Shown here piece by piece: positions 34,693 to 43,697 of a stretch of DNA of 64,000 nucleotides. The DNA lies in assembly GCA_019417325.1 (NCBI GenBank), contig DXVO01000028.1, positions 66,520 through 130,519 of the forward strand. The letters are read 5' to 3'. Source of the DNA: Parabacteroides sp. (GTDB lineage: Bacteria > Bacteroidota > Bacteroidia > Bacteroidales > Tannerellaceae). The notes under the pieces are model-generated. The model worked only from the letters and a program-made list of their open reading frames with translations. It was not told the DNA's origin and searched no databases. A program made the position numbers and the translations under genes. The first letter of the stretch is position 1; each line of letters begins with the position of its first letter.

Positions 34693-36009
34693 ATGGCAAC
34701 AAAAGAGTATTTTCCGGGAATAGGAAAGATTAAATTTGAAGGAAAAAAGAGTAAAAACCCGATGGCTTTCCGCTATTATGATGCTGAAAAAGTAATAGAC
34801 GGAAAAAAGATGAAAGACTGGCTGAAATTCTCTATGGCATGGTGGCATACGCTTTGTGCCGAAGGTAGCGACCAGTTTGGCGGCGGTACTAAACAATTCC
34901 CCTGGAACGGAGACAACAACCCAATCCAAGCTGCTAAAAACAAAATGGATGCAGGTTTCGAATTCATGCAGAAAATAGGCATCGAATATTACTGCTTCCA
35001 TGATGTAGACCTGATAGCCGAAGCTGCCACTATCGAGGAATATGAAGCAAACCTGAAAGAAATGGTTGCTTATGCCAAACAGAAACAGGCGGAAACAGGC
35101 ATAAAACTATTGTGGGGCACTGCCAACGTATTCAGCCATGCCCGTTATATGAACGGTGCAGCAACCAATCCGGACTTCGACGTTGTGGCACGTGCCGCCG
35201 TACAGATTAAAAATGCAATCGATGCAACCATTGAACTAGGCGGTCAGAACTATGTATTCTGGGGCGGACGCGAAGGTTATATGTCTTTACTGAATACTGA
35301 CCAAAAACGCGAAAAAGACCATCTTGCACAAATGCTCGCAATGGCCAGGGACTATGCCCGTGCAAAAGGTTTCGAGGGTACTTTCCTGATTGAACCCAAG
35401 CCTATGGAACCGACTAAACACCAGTATGACGTAGATACGGAAACCGTAATAGGCTTCCTGAAAGCACATGGACTGGACAAAGATTTTAAAGTGAATATCG
35501 AAGTGAACCATGCGACATTGGCCGGGCACACCTTCGAACACGAATTAGCTGTTGCTGTAGACAACAACATGCTGGGGTCTATCGATGCCAACCGCGGAGA
35601 CTATCAGAACGGATGGGACACAGACCAGTTCCCAATTGATAACTTCGACCTTATCCAAGCCATGATGCAAGTGATCCGTAACGGAGGATTCGGAAACGGA
35701 GGTACGAACTTCGATGCTAAAACCCGTCGTAACTCTACCGACCTGGACGATATTTTCATTGCTCATATCGCCGGTATGGATGCCATGGCACGTGCACTCG
35801 AAAACGCATCTGCCCTTCTGAACGAATCGCCTTACAAGAAGATGCTCGCCGACCGCTATGCTTCTTTCGACTCCGGCAAAGGAAAAGAATTTGAAGAAGG
35901 CAAATTGACCTTGGAAGATATCGTTGCCTATGCCAAGGCAAACGGAGAGCCGAAGCAAATCAGCGGTAAACAGGAATTATACGAAGCGATAGTCAATATG
36001 TATTGTTAA
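34693..36009 (+). CDS. xylA: Xylose isomerase
   Basis: The 438-residue protein is a class II xylose isomerase, with catalytic His103 and Asp106 in YYCFHDVDL, VFWGGREGY, FLIEPKPMEPTKHQYD and IEVNHATLAGHTFEHEL for the two metal sites. It converts D-xylose to D-xylulose in the cytoplasm. It is flanked by the regulator (32-bp gap) and the symporter (21-bp gap). Length and motifs are normal. Confidence 0.98.
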   Translation: MATKEYFPGIGKIKFEGKKSKNPMAFRYYDAEKVIDGKKMKDWLKFSMAWWHTLCAEGSDQFGGGTKQFPWNGDNNPIQAAKNKMDAGFEFMQKIGIEYYCFHDVDLIAEAATIEEYEANLKEMVAYAKQKQAETGIKLLWGTANVFSHARYMNGAATNPDFDVVARAAVQIKNAIDATIELGGQNYVFWGGREGYMSLLNTDQKREKDHLAQMLAMARDYARAKGFEGTFLIEPKPMEPTKHQYDVDTETVIGFLKAHGLDKDFKVNIEVNHATLAGHTFEHELAVAVDNNMLGSIDANRGDYQNGWDTDQFPIDNFDLIQAMMQVIRNGGFGNGGTNFDAKTRRNSTDLDDIFIAHIAGMDAMARALENASALLNESPYKKMLADRYASFDSGKGKEFEEGKLTLEDIVAYAKANGEPKQISGKQELYEAIVNMYC

Positions 36010-36030
36010 ATAAAGCCGGTTTCTACTACC

Positions 36031-37479
36031 ATGAACAACACGAACAAAGGTAGCAAGCTCTATCTGTACTCCATAACTTCCGTCGCTATTTTGGGCGGCT
36101 TGCTGTTTGGCTATGATACCGCAGTAATTTCTGGAGCAGAGAAAGGGCTTGAAGCCTTTTTCCTTATGGCAACAGACTTCCGGTACGACAAAGTGATGCA
36201 CGGAATCACTTCTTCAAGTGCACTGATAGGATGCGTCCTGGGAAGTCTTTTATCCGGCATTTCGGCATCCCGGTTAGGGCGCCGTAATTCATTGCGGTTG
36301 GCTGCCGTTCTCTTTTTTATCTCGGCAATTGGTTCGTATTACCCCGAAATGTTGTTTTTTGAATACGGCAAACCGGATATGGGACTGCTTATAGCCTTTA
36401 ACCTGTACCGTATCATTGGTGGCATTGGGGTCGGACTTGCCTCTGCCGTTTGCCCGATGTATATCGCAGAAATAGCTCCCTCAAATATCCGGGGAACGTT
36501 GGTTTCCTGCAACCAGTTTGCTATTATATTCGGTATGCTGGTTGTCTACTTTGTCAATTATCAGATTATGGGAAACCATCAGAATCCGGTTATTCTGAAA
36601 GATGCAACAGGTATACTGTCTGTCAGCAAAGACTCCGATATGTGGTCTGTGATGGAGGGATGGCGTTATATGTTCGTCTCGGAGACTTATCCGGCTATTC
36701 TATTCGGCATACTGTTGTTTTTCGTACCTAAAACTCCACGTTTCCTGGTGATGGCAAATCAGGATCAAAAAGCGTATGCTATTTTAGAGAAAGTAAACGG
36801 AGCATCCAAGGCAAAAGAGATATTAAGCGAGATTAAAGCCACGGCAAAAGAAAAGACGGAGAAGTTATTCACGTATGGTGTTACGGTTATTGTTATCGGC
36901 ATTTTACTGTCGGTATTCCAGCAAGCCATCGGCATCAATGCCGTACTTTATTACGCACCGCGTATTTTTGAAAGTGCCGGAGCCGAAGGCGGCGGCATGA
37001 TGCAAACGGTTATAATGGGGATTGTTAATATTTTGTTTACATTGGTTGCAGTCTTTACTGTAGACAAATTCGGACGCAAGCCTTTATTGATTATCGGTTC
37101 CATCGGTATGGCGTTAGGGGCTTTTGCTGTTGCCATATGCGACCAACTGGCTATCAAAGGACTCGTTCCCGTATTGTCCGTTATCGTGTATGCTGCTTTC
37201 TTTATGATGTCATGGGGACCGATCTGCTGGGTGTTGATTGCCGAGATTTTCCCCAACACAATCCGTGGCAAAGCGATTGCCATAGCTGTAGCTTTCCAGT
37301 GGATATTCAATTATATCATTTCCTCCACATTCCCTGCCCTGTATGACTTCAGCCCGATGTTCGCATATAGCCTCTATGGGATAATTTGTGTACTGGCTGC
37401 TATCTTTGTATGGCGCTGGGTGCCGGAGACGAAAGGCAAAACGCTGGAAGAGATGAGTAAACTCTGGAGAAAAAATTGA
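36031..37479 (+). CDS. xylE: D-xylose/H+ symporter (MFS sugar porter)
   Basis: The 482-residue protein has twelve membrane segments and MFS sugar-porter signatures: GYDTAVISGAEKG, RLGRRNSL, a loop reading PKTPRFLVM, the QQAIGINAVLYYAPR sugar-site segment and PETKGKTLEEM at the end. It imports D-xylose with protons. It follows xylA by 21 bp. A hairpin at 37525-37563 may terminate the operon. Confidence 0.95.
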   Translation: MNNTNKGSKLYLYSITSVAILGGLLFGYDTAVISGAEKGLEAFFLMATDFRYDKVMHGITSSSALIGCVLGSLLSGISASRLGRRNSLRLAAVLFFISAIGSYYPEMLFFEYGKPDMGLLIAFNLYRIIGGIGVGLASAVCPMYIAEIAPSNIRGTLVSCNQFAIIFGMLVVYFVNYQIMGNHQNPVILKDATGILSVSKDSDMWSVMEGWRYMFVSETYPAILFGILLFFVPKTPRFLVMANQDQKAYAILEKVNGASKAKEILSEIKATAKEKTEKLFTYGVTVIVIGILLSVFQQAIGINAVLYYAPRIFESAGAEGGGMMQTVIMGIVNILFTLVAVFTVDKFGRKPLLIIGSIGMALGAFAVAICDQLAIKGLVPVLSVIVYAAFFMMSWGPICWVLIAEIFPNTIRGKAIAIAVAFQWIFNYIISSTFPALYDFSPMFAYSLYGIICVLAAIFVWRWVPETKGKTLEEMSKLWRKN

Positions 37480-37524
37480 AAAATAAGGTCTATTGACTGG
37501 TTTTTACCCACATACCGCACATAC

Positions 37525-37586
37525 CGGGACCCGGATCTCATAACTTCTGCCATCCGGGTCCCGATGAATGCGACACCTGGGTGTCG
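37525..37586. repeat. Two GC-rich hairpins downstream of xylE
   Basis: The first has 12-bp perfect arms CGGGACCCGGAT (37525-37536) and ATCCGGGTCCCG (37552-37563) with a 15-nt loop. The second has 7-bp arms CGACACC (37571-37577) and GGTGTCG (37580-37586) almost without a loop. The first could end the xyl transcript although it lacks a T-tract. Both stand out as GC-rich in an AT-rich gap. Confidence 0.6.
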
Positions 37587-37670
37587 GGAACAAAAACATA
37601 CTATGCTTCTCATATTAATATATATATCTAATAAGAAAGACAAGTATATATGAGATTTCCGAATAAAGTG

Positions 37671-37777
37671 TTATGATAGTATGATCGTTTGCCATGATAG
37701 TTAAATCCGGCAACTATCATAAGATAACACGCTATAAAATAACACATTGCCAGAAGTATGACAGTTATGATAGTTAT
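37671..37777. repeat. Cluster of TATGATAGTT/AACTATCATA repeats
   Basis: Copies occur at 37671-37680, 37693-37702 and 37764-37777 in one orientation and at 37712-37722 in the other. The middle two form a 9-bp hairpin, ATGATAGTT (37694-37702) with AACTATCAT (37712-37720). The motif ATAACAC also appears at least twice (37724 and 37739 areas). It looks like a small dispersed repeat element; no coding frame fits. Confidence 0.6.
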
Positions 37778-37839
37778 ATTGCCATAACATTTCTATCGAG
37801 GATGTAATGACTGGTTGCAAACCTTTAAAACCAGAAAAA

Positions 37840-37879
37840 AAGGAAGCCGGCTAACAATAACACATGAGCCGGCTTCCTT
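37840..37879 (-). terminator. Terminator of pheT-yebC
   Basis: A perfect 13-bp stem (AAGGAAGCCGGCT, 37840-37852, with AGCCGGCTTCCTT, 37867-37879) with a 14-nt loop is followed on the minus strand by a T-run. It lies 30 bp beyond the yebC stop. Confidence 0.9.
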
Positions 37880-37909
37880 CTTATTTATTTATGTAAAAAC
37901 TCTTGACGA

Positions 37910-38644
37910 TTATTCTTCGTCAGCGCTTTCGTCTTCCTTTATATTATGGAATACGTTCTGAACGTCGTCATCTTCTTCCAGCTTTTCAATCAGCTTATCA
38001 AGAGTTTCACGCTGTTCAGGAGTTACTTCCTTCAAGTCGTTCGGAATACGGACAAATTCGCTGCTGGTAATCTCGAAACCGTTTTCTTCCAGATATTTCT
38101 GGATAGCTGAATTCTGGGAAAATTCACCATAAATTACTACTTCACCTTCGTCTTCATCCAATTCGTCCACTCCGTAGTCGATTAATTCCAATTCAAGGTC
38201 TTCAAGAGACATATCCTCTTTCTTAACGATATGAAATACGCACTTGTGGTCGAACAGGAATTCAAGGCTACCGCTTGTACCCAGTGAACCGCCATGTTTA
38301 TTGAAATAACTACGGACATTGGCAACCGTACGGGTTGTATTGTCTGTTGCTGTTTCCACAAAGATAGCGATACCAAAAGGTCCGTATCCTTCGTAGTTCA
38401 TTTCCTTATAACCGGAGAAGTCCTTTTCGACAGCGCGCTTGATAGCACGTTCCACGTTTTCCTTCGGCATATTCTCCTTCTTTGCATTCTGCATCAATGC
38501 ACGCAAATGAGGGTTATTCTCAGGATCCGGACCGCCTGCCTTAGCTGCTATTGTAATTTCTTTTCCTAACTTAGTAAACACGCGGGCCATGTTACCCCAA
38601 CGTTTAAACTTTCTTGCTTTACGGAATTCAAACGCTCTTCCCAT
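37910..38644 (-). CDS. yebC: YebC/PmpR-family protein (TACO1-like)
   Basis: The 244-residue protein opens MGRAFEFRKARKFKRWGNMA and contains ENMPKENVERAIKRA, YEGYGPFGIAIFVE and GSLEFLFDHK, the YebC signatures in the form found in Bacteroidetes. The C-terminal 40 residues are acidic (EEDDDVQNVF). Members act as DNA-binding regulators or as translation factors; the family makes the second likely too. It lies 30 bp after pheT in one operon. Confidence 0.95.
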   Translation of the reverse strand: MGRAFEFRKARKFKRWGNMARVFTKLGKEITIAAKAGGPDPENNPHLRALMQNAKKENMPKENVERAIKRAVEKDFSGYKEMNYEGYGPFGIAIFVETATDNTTRTVANVRSYFNKHGGSLGTSGSLEFLFDHKCVFHIVKKEDMSLEDLELELIDYGVDELDEDEGEVVIYGEFSQNSAIQKYLEENGFEITSSEFVRIPNDLKEVTPEQRETLDKLIEKLEEDDDVQNVFHNIKEDESADEE

Positions 38645-38674
38645 ATTGTTATTCTATTATATTTAATTTGATTA

Positions 38675-41137
38675 TTATCTTAATTGTGCACTCAGTTTCT
38701 GTTCCAGATTAGTCTGGATTTTCTTCATAATCGCATCAATCTGCTTGTCGTTCAATGTTTTTTCCTTATCCTGCAAGAAGAAGCTGACAGCGTACGACTT
38801 TTTACCGGCAGGCAGGTTCTTGCCCTCGTAAACGTCGAACAAGGAAACACCCTGCAACAACTTACGTTCGCTCTCGGCAGCAATCTTTTCGATTTCAGCA
38901 AACTGAACGCTCTTGTCCAACAATAAAGCCAAGTCTCTTTTTACAGCCGGGAATTTGGATATTTCAGCAAAAGTAACCTTGCTCTTCTTAGTTTCCTTCA
39001 TCAACAAGGTCCAGGACAGTTCGGCATAATATACTTCCATATCAATATCCATTGCTTTACATATTTTGGAACTGACGATTCCTAATGTACCTAACTGACG
39101 GCCGGATGTAGTTGTAATGCTTAAACCTGCCGAATAAATATCGTTAGCCAGGTTTCCGAAAATTACTTTCTTCATATCTACACCCAAGCGAACCAGTATA
39201 TTTTCCACATATGCTTTCAGTTCGTATACAGAAGACTTTTCATTCGGGTGTGCCCAGTTGTTTTCCACACGGTTTCCAGTCACCCACAATCCTAAATGAT
39301 AGTTTTCAGTGAATGCTGCCAATGTCTCACCGTCTTTCTTATTGTCGGCATTATAATCATAGCAGTTTCCGAATTCAAAGAAACGGATATTACCATTTTT
39401 ACGTTTACTATTGTGCTCTACACTTTCCAGACCGCCAAACAATAATGTCTGACGCATACCGTTCAAGTCCGCGCTCAACGGATTCATCAGCATAACGCAA
39501 TGGGATACCGGATAAGTAGATAATTCGTCGTAATAAGCAGAACGGGTCAACGAATTATTCAGAATCTCATTAAAGCCGCAACCACACAATTGTTCGGAAA
39601 TAAGATTTTGCAGTTTATAGCTACGGTCGGCAGGAGCCTGGTAACTCAGGTTCGATTTCACGTTTTCGCTGAATTCCACATTATTATAACCGTAAATACG
39701 CAAAATATCTTCAATCACATCCACATCACGCTGTACATCTATGCGATATACAGGCACATGTACTGTCAGGCCTTCTTCATTTTCGGAAACGATTTTCATT
39801 TCCAGGCTGGCAAGAATACTTTTCACTGTTTCTACAGGAATAACCTTGCCTATCAGTGTATTTATTTTCTTATATGTCAGTTCTACAGTGTAAGGAGCTA
39901 CAGGGGAAGGATAAACATCCTGGATAGGACCTGTAATCTTACCACCTGCCACCTCCTGTATCAACAGGGCTGCACGTTTCAGCACGTAAACAGTCTGGTT
40001 AGCATCCAGACCACGTTCAAAGCGGAAAGAGGCATCCGTATTCAACCCGAAACGACGGGCTGTTTTACGTATCCATGTAGGATGGAAACAAGCCGATTCA
40101 AGGAATACATCCGTAGTCTGTTCGGTAACACCGGAATCCAAACCGCCGAATACACCACCGATACACATGGCATTTTCCGTATTGCAAATCATCAAGTCGC
40201 GGTCAGTCAAAGTACGTTCCACACCGTCCAACGTTACGAACTTCGTTCCTTCAGGTTGTGTCTTTACAATTACTTTATTTCCTATCACCTTGCTTGCATC
40301 GAATGAATGCAAAGGTTGCCCGAGTTCATGCAGTACGTAATTGGTTACGTCTACTACATTATTAATAGGACGCAAACCGATAGCATTCAAACGGTTCTTC
40401 AACCATTCCGGACTTTCCTTAATCGTTACCCCTTTGATAGTCACACCGGAATAACGCGGACAAGCTTCCGTATTTTCTACGATTACTTCAATGGCGGGTG
40501 TTTCATCATCAATTTTGAAAGCATCCACAGAAGGACGTTTCAGTTCCGCCGGCTTACCGTTTTGTTTCAGGTAAGCAGCCAGGTCGCGAGCCACACCGAA
40601 ATGAGAAGTAGCATCCACACGGTTCGGAGTGATATCCACTTCCAGGACGTAATCGCTTTTTACATTATAATATTCTTTGGCAGGAGTACCTACAACCGCA
40701 TCAGCCGGAAGAACAATAATACCGGCATGGTCTGTTCCGATACCGATTTCATCTTCCGCACAAATCATACCGTTAGATTCTACACCGCGTATCTTTGAAC
40801 GTTTAATAGTAAAAACCTCATCGCCATCATACAGTTTCGTGCCGTTTACGGCAACAACCACTTTCTGGCCGGCAGCTACATTCGAGGCACCGCATACAAT
40901 CTGCAAAGGTTCGTCACCTCCTACATTTACAGTTGTAATATGAAGGTGGTCGGAATTAGGATGTTCCACACAAGTAAGAACTTCACCGATAACCAAACCT
41001 TCCAGTCCGCCTTTGATAGTTTGAACTTCTTCCACTCCTCCGGTTTCCAATCCGATGGAAGTCAATGCCGCTGATACTTCTTCAGGCTGTAAATCAAAAT
41101 CAAGATAATCTTTCAGCCAGTTGTAAGATATATTCAT
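38675..41137 (-). CDS. pheT: Phenylalanyl-tRNA synthetase beta subunit
   Basis: The start is taken at ATG 41137 (MNISYNWLKDYLDFDLQPEE), the family's usual opening. A frame extending to 41233 adds 32 unconserved residues and includes the promoter box. The 820-residue protein has the tRNA-binding OB domain (VIGEVLTCVEHPNSDHLHIT), B3/B4 editing region (LHSFDASKVIGNKVIVK), B5 domain and the C-terminal anticodon-binding domain (FAEISKFPAVKRDLALLLDK). Two alpha and two beta subunits charge tRNA-Phe. The alpha-subunit gene pheS is not in the window. Confidence 0.97.
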   Translation of the reverse strand: MNISYNWLKDYLDFDLQPEEVSAALTSIGLETGGVEEVQTIKGGLEGLVIGEVLTCVEHPNSDHLHITTVNVGGDEPLQIVCGASNVAAGQKVVVAVNGTKLYDGDEVFTIKRSKIRGVESNGMICAEDEIGIGTDHAGIIVLPADAVVGTPAKEYYNVKSDYVLEVDITPNRVDATSHFGVARDLAAYLKQNGKPAELKRPSVDAFKIDDETPAIEVIVENTEACPRYSGVTIKGVTIKESPEWLKNRLNAIGLRPINNVVDVTNYVLHELGQPLHSFDASKVIGNKVIVKTQPEGTKFVTLDGVERTLTDRDLMICNTENAMCIGGVFGGLDSGVTEQTTDVFLESACFHPTWIRKTARRFGLNTDASFRFERGLDANQTVYVLKRAALLIQEVAGGKITGPIQDVYPSPVAPYTVELTYKKINTLIGKVIPVETVKSILASLEMKIVSENEEGLTVHVPVYRIDVQRDVDVIEDILRIYGYNNVEFSENVKSNLSYQAPADRSYKLQNLISEQLCGCGFNEILNNSLTRSAYYDELSTYPVSHCVMLMNPLSADLNGMRQTLLFGGLESVEHNSKRKNGNIRFFEFGNCYDYNADNKKDGETLAAFTENYHLGLWVTGNRVENNWAHPNEKSSVYELKAYVENILVRLGVDMKKVIFGNLANDIYSAGLSITTTSGRQLGTLGIVSSKICKAMDIDMEVYYAELSWTLLMKETKKSKVTFAEISKFPAVKRDLALLLDKSVQFAEIEKIAAESERKLLQGVSLFDVYEGKNLPAGKKSYAVSFFLQDKEKTLNDKQIDAIMKKIQTNLEQKLSAQLR

Positions 41138-41169
41138 TGTTATAAAATTTATTCTTTCAAATAATATCA

Positions 41170-41218
41170 AGGTTGTGTAGAACAACCTCATCCTAACGTA
41201 ATTTGACGGGCAAAAGTA
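41170..41218 (-). promoter_or_regulatory. pheT promoter and leader hairpin
   Basis: TACTTTTG on the minus strand at 41211-41218 fits the -7 consensus and would give a leader of about 65 nt. The leader contains a 7-bp hairpin (AGGTTGT 41170-41176, ACAACCT 41182-41188). No leader peptide with repeated Phe codons was found, so attenuation is not claimed. Confidence 0.5.
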
Positions 41219-41378
41219 CAAATAATAATTCAAAAGATATATGTTTTACTCCCAAAACTCATTTTTCATCTTTTATTTGTTTAACTAAAAAAAATCATAT
41301 AATTTAGTCGATTATTATGCCCAGGCAGGTTGATTAAGGGAGAACCTCCGGACTTAAGTATTTTTTAATAATAACTCT

Positions 41379-43691
41379 ATGTTCAACAAGACTCTGCCGG
41401 CACGACATCTGATACTATTTATCGTATTTTGCCTTCTCTCCGTTTCCTGTTCGCAAAATACTCCTAAAAAGCATATACTGGTTATTCAGTCTTATGAAGC
41501 AAATTTTCCTGCATACAAGGAGATTAAACAAACATTGGCCCAACAATTGGTAAAAAGGGAAATACCAGCTGAGATTTATTCTATCTACCTGGATTCCGAA
41601 CAAACCTCGGAGAAAAAAGCCAGACTGGAACTGTTCCGGAAAATGACAGAACTTTCCGATTGGAAACCGGACGCCATACTGGTTAACAACGACCAGGCTT
41701 TAAACATATTCCTGACATGCAAACATCCCTGGATAAAAACGATCCCAACCGTATTTATGGGGGTAAACTATCCGAATATCTCTTTCATCCGCAACTACCC
41801 GAATCTAACAGGCTTTTACGACAAACCGGATTATAAAACAAATATTAAACTGATAGAACAGCTTTTAGGCAAATGTATCGTTATCAGAGTAACGAATGAA
41901 ACATTGGATGATGAAGAGATTCTTACTGATATGGATGAACAGATAAAAAATATCTGTAAAATAAACGATATATCCTCCCTTGACGGAATACGCATATCCG
42001 GAAAAAGAGCCCTTTCATTATCTAAAGACAAAAAAATTAAACCGGATGATATGTATATAAGTACATTGAACGGTAAATTAACCAGGTCGTTAATGAGAGG
42101 ATTTGTCGAAAATTACTACAACAAAGCCTATCTGGCTACAAGAAGAAACTATCTGTCTCTTTCTTTAGGACGTTTCAGTTCATTCCCCGGTTTTTCCGTA
42201 GTAAATGAAATGATAGGCTACAATAATGGAGTGGTCGGAGGATACGTCACCCCGATTAAAGATGAAACAGCGAGGGCGGCCAACCGTATGGCTGATATAT
42301 TGAACGGTATACCTGTATCCAATTTCCCCCAAACAATGGAAACAGACAAAAGGTACATTTTCGATTATAAAGCACTCGAACAATGGAATATCAGTACAAG
42401 CTTGTTGCCTGCAGGTTCTGTATTTGTCAATATGCCTTTCTATGTTCGTTACCAAACACTTCTTATGCTTATAGGCATTCTGTTTATTATTTCAATATCA
42501 ATCATTCTTTTCTATCAAAGAATACAATATAAACGGGAAGCTGCACGTAAAAAAGAAGCACAAGAGAGATTAAAAAGGGAAAAAGAATTCCTCGCTTTTG
42601 CCTTGGAGAGTGGTAATATCTTTACTTTTCGCTATAAGGATGGTATTTTCGAATTTGATAAAGAGTTTTACCATTATCTGGATATGCCGGAAAAACCGAT
42701 CAGTGCCGCCCATTTCCAGAGTGCCATTCATCCGGATGAACAGGAAAATTTCCTTTTAAACAAGTACAAGCTGGATCACGGCTTTTCTTCCAGACAAATA
42801 ACAATCAGGCGATATGATTTCAATGGTAAAGGGTACCAATGGTGGGAATTCCGCTATGCGCAGAATACACATATACAAGATTCTACAGAAAATACAGAAT
42901 CTGTCGAATTAAACGGACTCTGCCTGAATATCCAACAAATAAAAGAGACGGAAATAAAACTGATGGAAGCACGGAAGAAAGCTGAAGAATCCGACAAAAT
43001 GAAATCTGTTTTCCTGGCAAACATGAGCCATGAAATCCGTACGCCACTAAATGCCATTGTTGGTTTCTCCCAATTATTGGGGTCCAATACCGATTTGGAA
43101 AATGAAGAAAAAACCGAATTCAGCGAATTGATTAATAAAAACAGTGTCTTGCTTCTTAAATTGATTAATGACATTCTTGATTTATCACGTATCGAGTCCG
43201 GAAAAATTTCCTTTACATACGAAGATTGTAATTTAAATCAATTGATTAATGATATATTCAATACACATAAAGTATTGATGCCTAAAAACGTAGAACTGCG
43301 TAAGCAAGTTCCCTGTAATGCTGCTATCATTCATACAGACCGCTTACGCCTTACACAAGTGATTACAAACTTTATCAATAATGCAGCAAAATTTACTACA
43401 GAAGGATATATAGAACTTAAATATCAATATAGCGACGACAACCAGTATATTCATATTTCGGTAGCAGATACAGGAAAAGGAATTCCTTCCGACAAAATAC
43501 AACAGGTTTTCGAACGTTTCCAGAAACTGGATGAATTTGCCCAGGGAACAGGCTTGGGATTAGCAATCAGTCAAAGCATTATCAAAACATTTAACGGTAG
43601 CATTAGTTTGGAATCGGAAGTTGGAAAAGGCAGTAAGTTCACCATTGTTTTACCTTACGATGTAAACCTGGTACAAGTCTGCAGTAATTAA
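41379..43691 (+). CDS. Membrane sensor histidine kinase with periplasmic binding-protein-like sensor
   Basis: The 770-residue protein has an N-terminal lipoprotein-like or signal-anchor segment (LLSVSCSQN). A periplasmic domain of about 310 residues follows, resembling ABC substrate-binding proteins (HILVIQSYEANFPAYKEI, PTVFMGVNYPNI). A membrane segment lies at about 355-378, then a coiled coil, a PAS-like domain (FALESGNIFTFRYKDG), the HisKA domain with His551 (SHEIRTPLNAI) and the ATPase domain (NFINNAAKF, DTGKGIP, GTGLGLA). No receiver domain is fused, and no response-regulator gene is adjacent, so the partner is elsewhere. It converges on nrfA with a 6-bp gap. The ligand is unknown. Confidence 0.9.
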   Translation: MFNKTLPARHLILFIVFCLLSVSCSQNTPKKHILVIQSYEANFPAYKEIKQTLAQQLVKREIPAEIYSIYLDSEQTSEKKARLELFRKMTELSDWKPDAILVNNDQALNIFLTCKHPWIKTIPTVFMGVNYPNISFIRNYPNLTGFYDKPDYKTNIKLIEQLLGKCIVIRVTNETLDDEEILTDMDEQIKNICKINDISSLDGIRISGKRALSLSKDKKIKPDDMYISTLNGKLTRSLMRGFVENYYNKAYLATRRNYLSLSLGRFSSFPGFSVVNEMIGYNNGVVGGYVTPIKDETARAANRMADILNGIPVSNFPQTMETDKRYIFDYKALEQWNISTSLLPAGSVFVNMPFYVRYQTLLMLIGILFIISISIILFYQRIQYKREAARKKEAQERLKREKEFLAFALESGNIFTFRYKDGIFEFDKEFYHYLDMPEKPISAAHFQSAIHPDEQENFLLNKYKLDHGFSSRQITIRRYDFNGKGYQWWEFRYAQNTHIQDSTENTESVELNGLCLNIQQIKETEIKLMEARKKAEESDKMKSVFLANMSHEIRTPLNAIVGFSQLLGSNTDLENEEKTEFSELINKNSVLLLKLINDILDLSRIESGKISFTYEDCNLNQLINDIFNTHKVLMPKNVELRKQVPCNAAIIHTDRLRLTQVITNFINNAAKFTTEGYIELKYQYSDDNQYIHISVADTGKGIPSDKIQQVFERFQKLDEFAQGTGLGLAISQSIIKTFNGSISLESEVGKGSKFTIVLPYDVNLVQVCSN

Positions 43692-43697
43692 CAAGGA

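Larger units (their letters stand above)
37480..37909. other. Repeat-rich intergenic region between xylE and yebC
   Basis: This 430-bp convergent gap contains the two GC-rich hairpins, an AT-rich spacer, a cluster of TATGATAGTT repeats in both orientations (37671-37777) and the yebC terminator. No coding sequence is supported. Confidence 0.6.

Noticed and set aside
37374..37643. Minus-strand 89-residue frame over the xylE end
   Set aside because: It is antisense to xylE and spans the GC-rich hairpins; no ribosome site or family likeness.
37525..37777. CRISPR array
   Set aside because: The repeats are short, in both orientations and irregularly spaced, without equal-length spacers or cas genes.
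41170..41188. Phe attenuator before pheT
   Set aside because: No leader peptide with clustered Phe codons and no alternative terminator/antiterminator pair is visible.
41138..41233. Longer start for pheT
   Set aside because: It includes the pheT promoter box, and the protein family starts at MNISYNWLKDYL.
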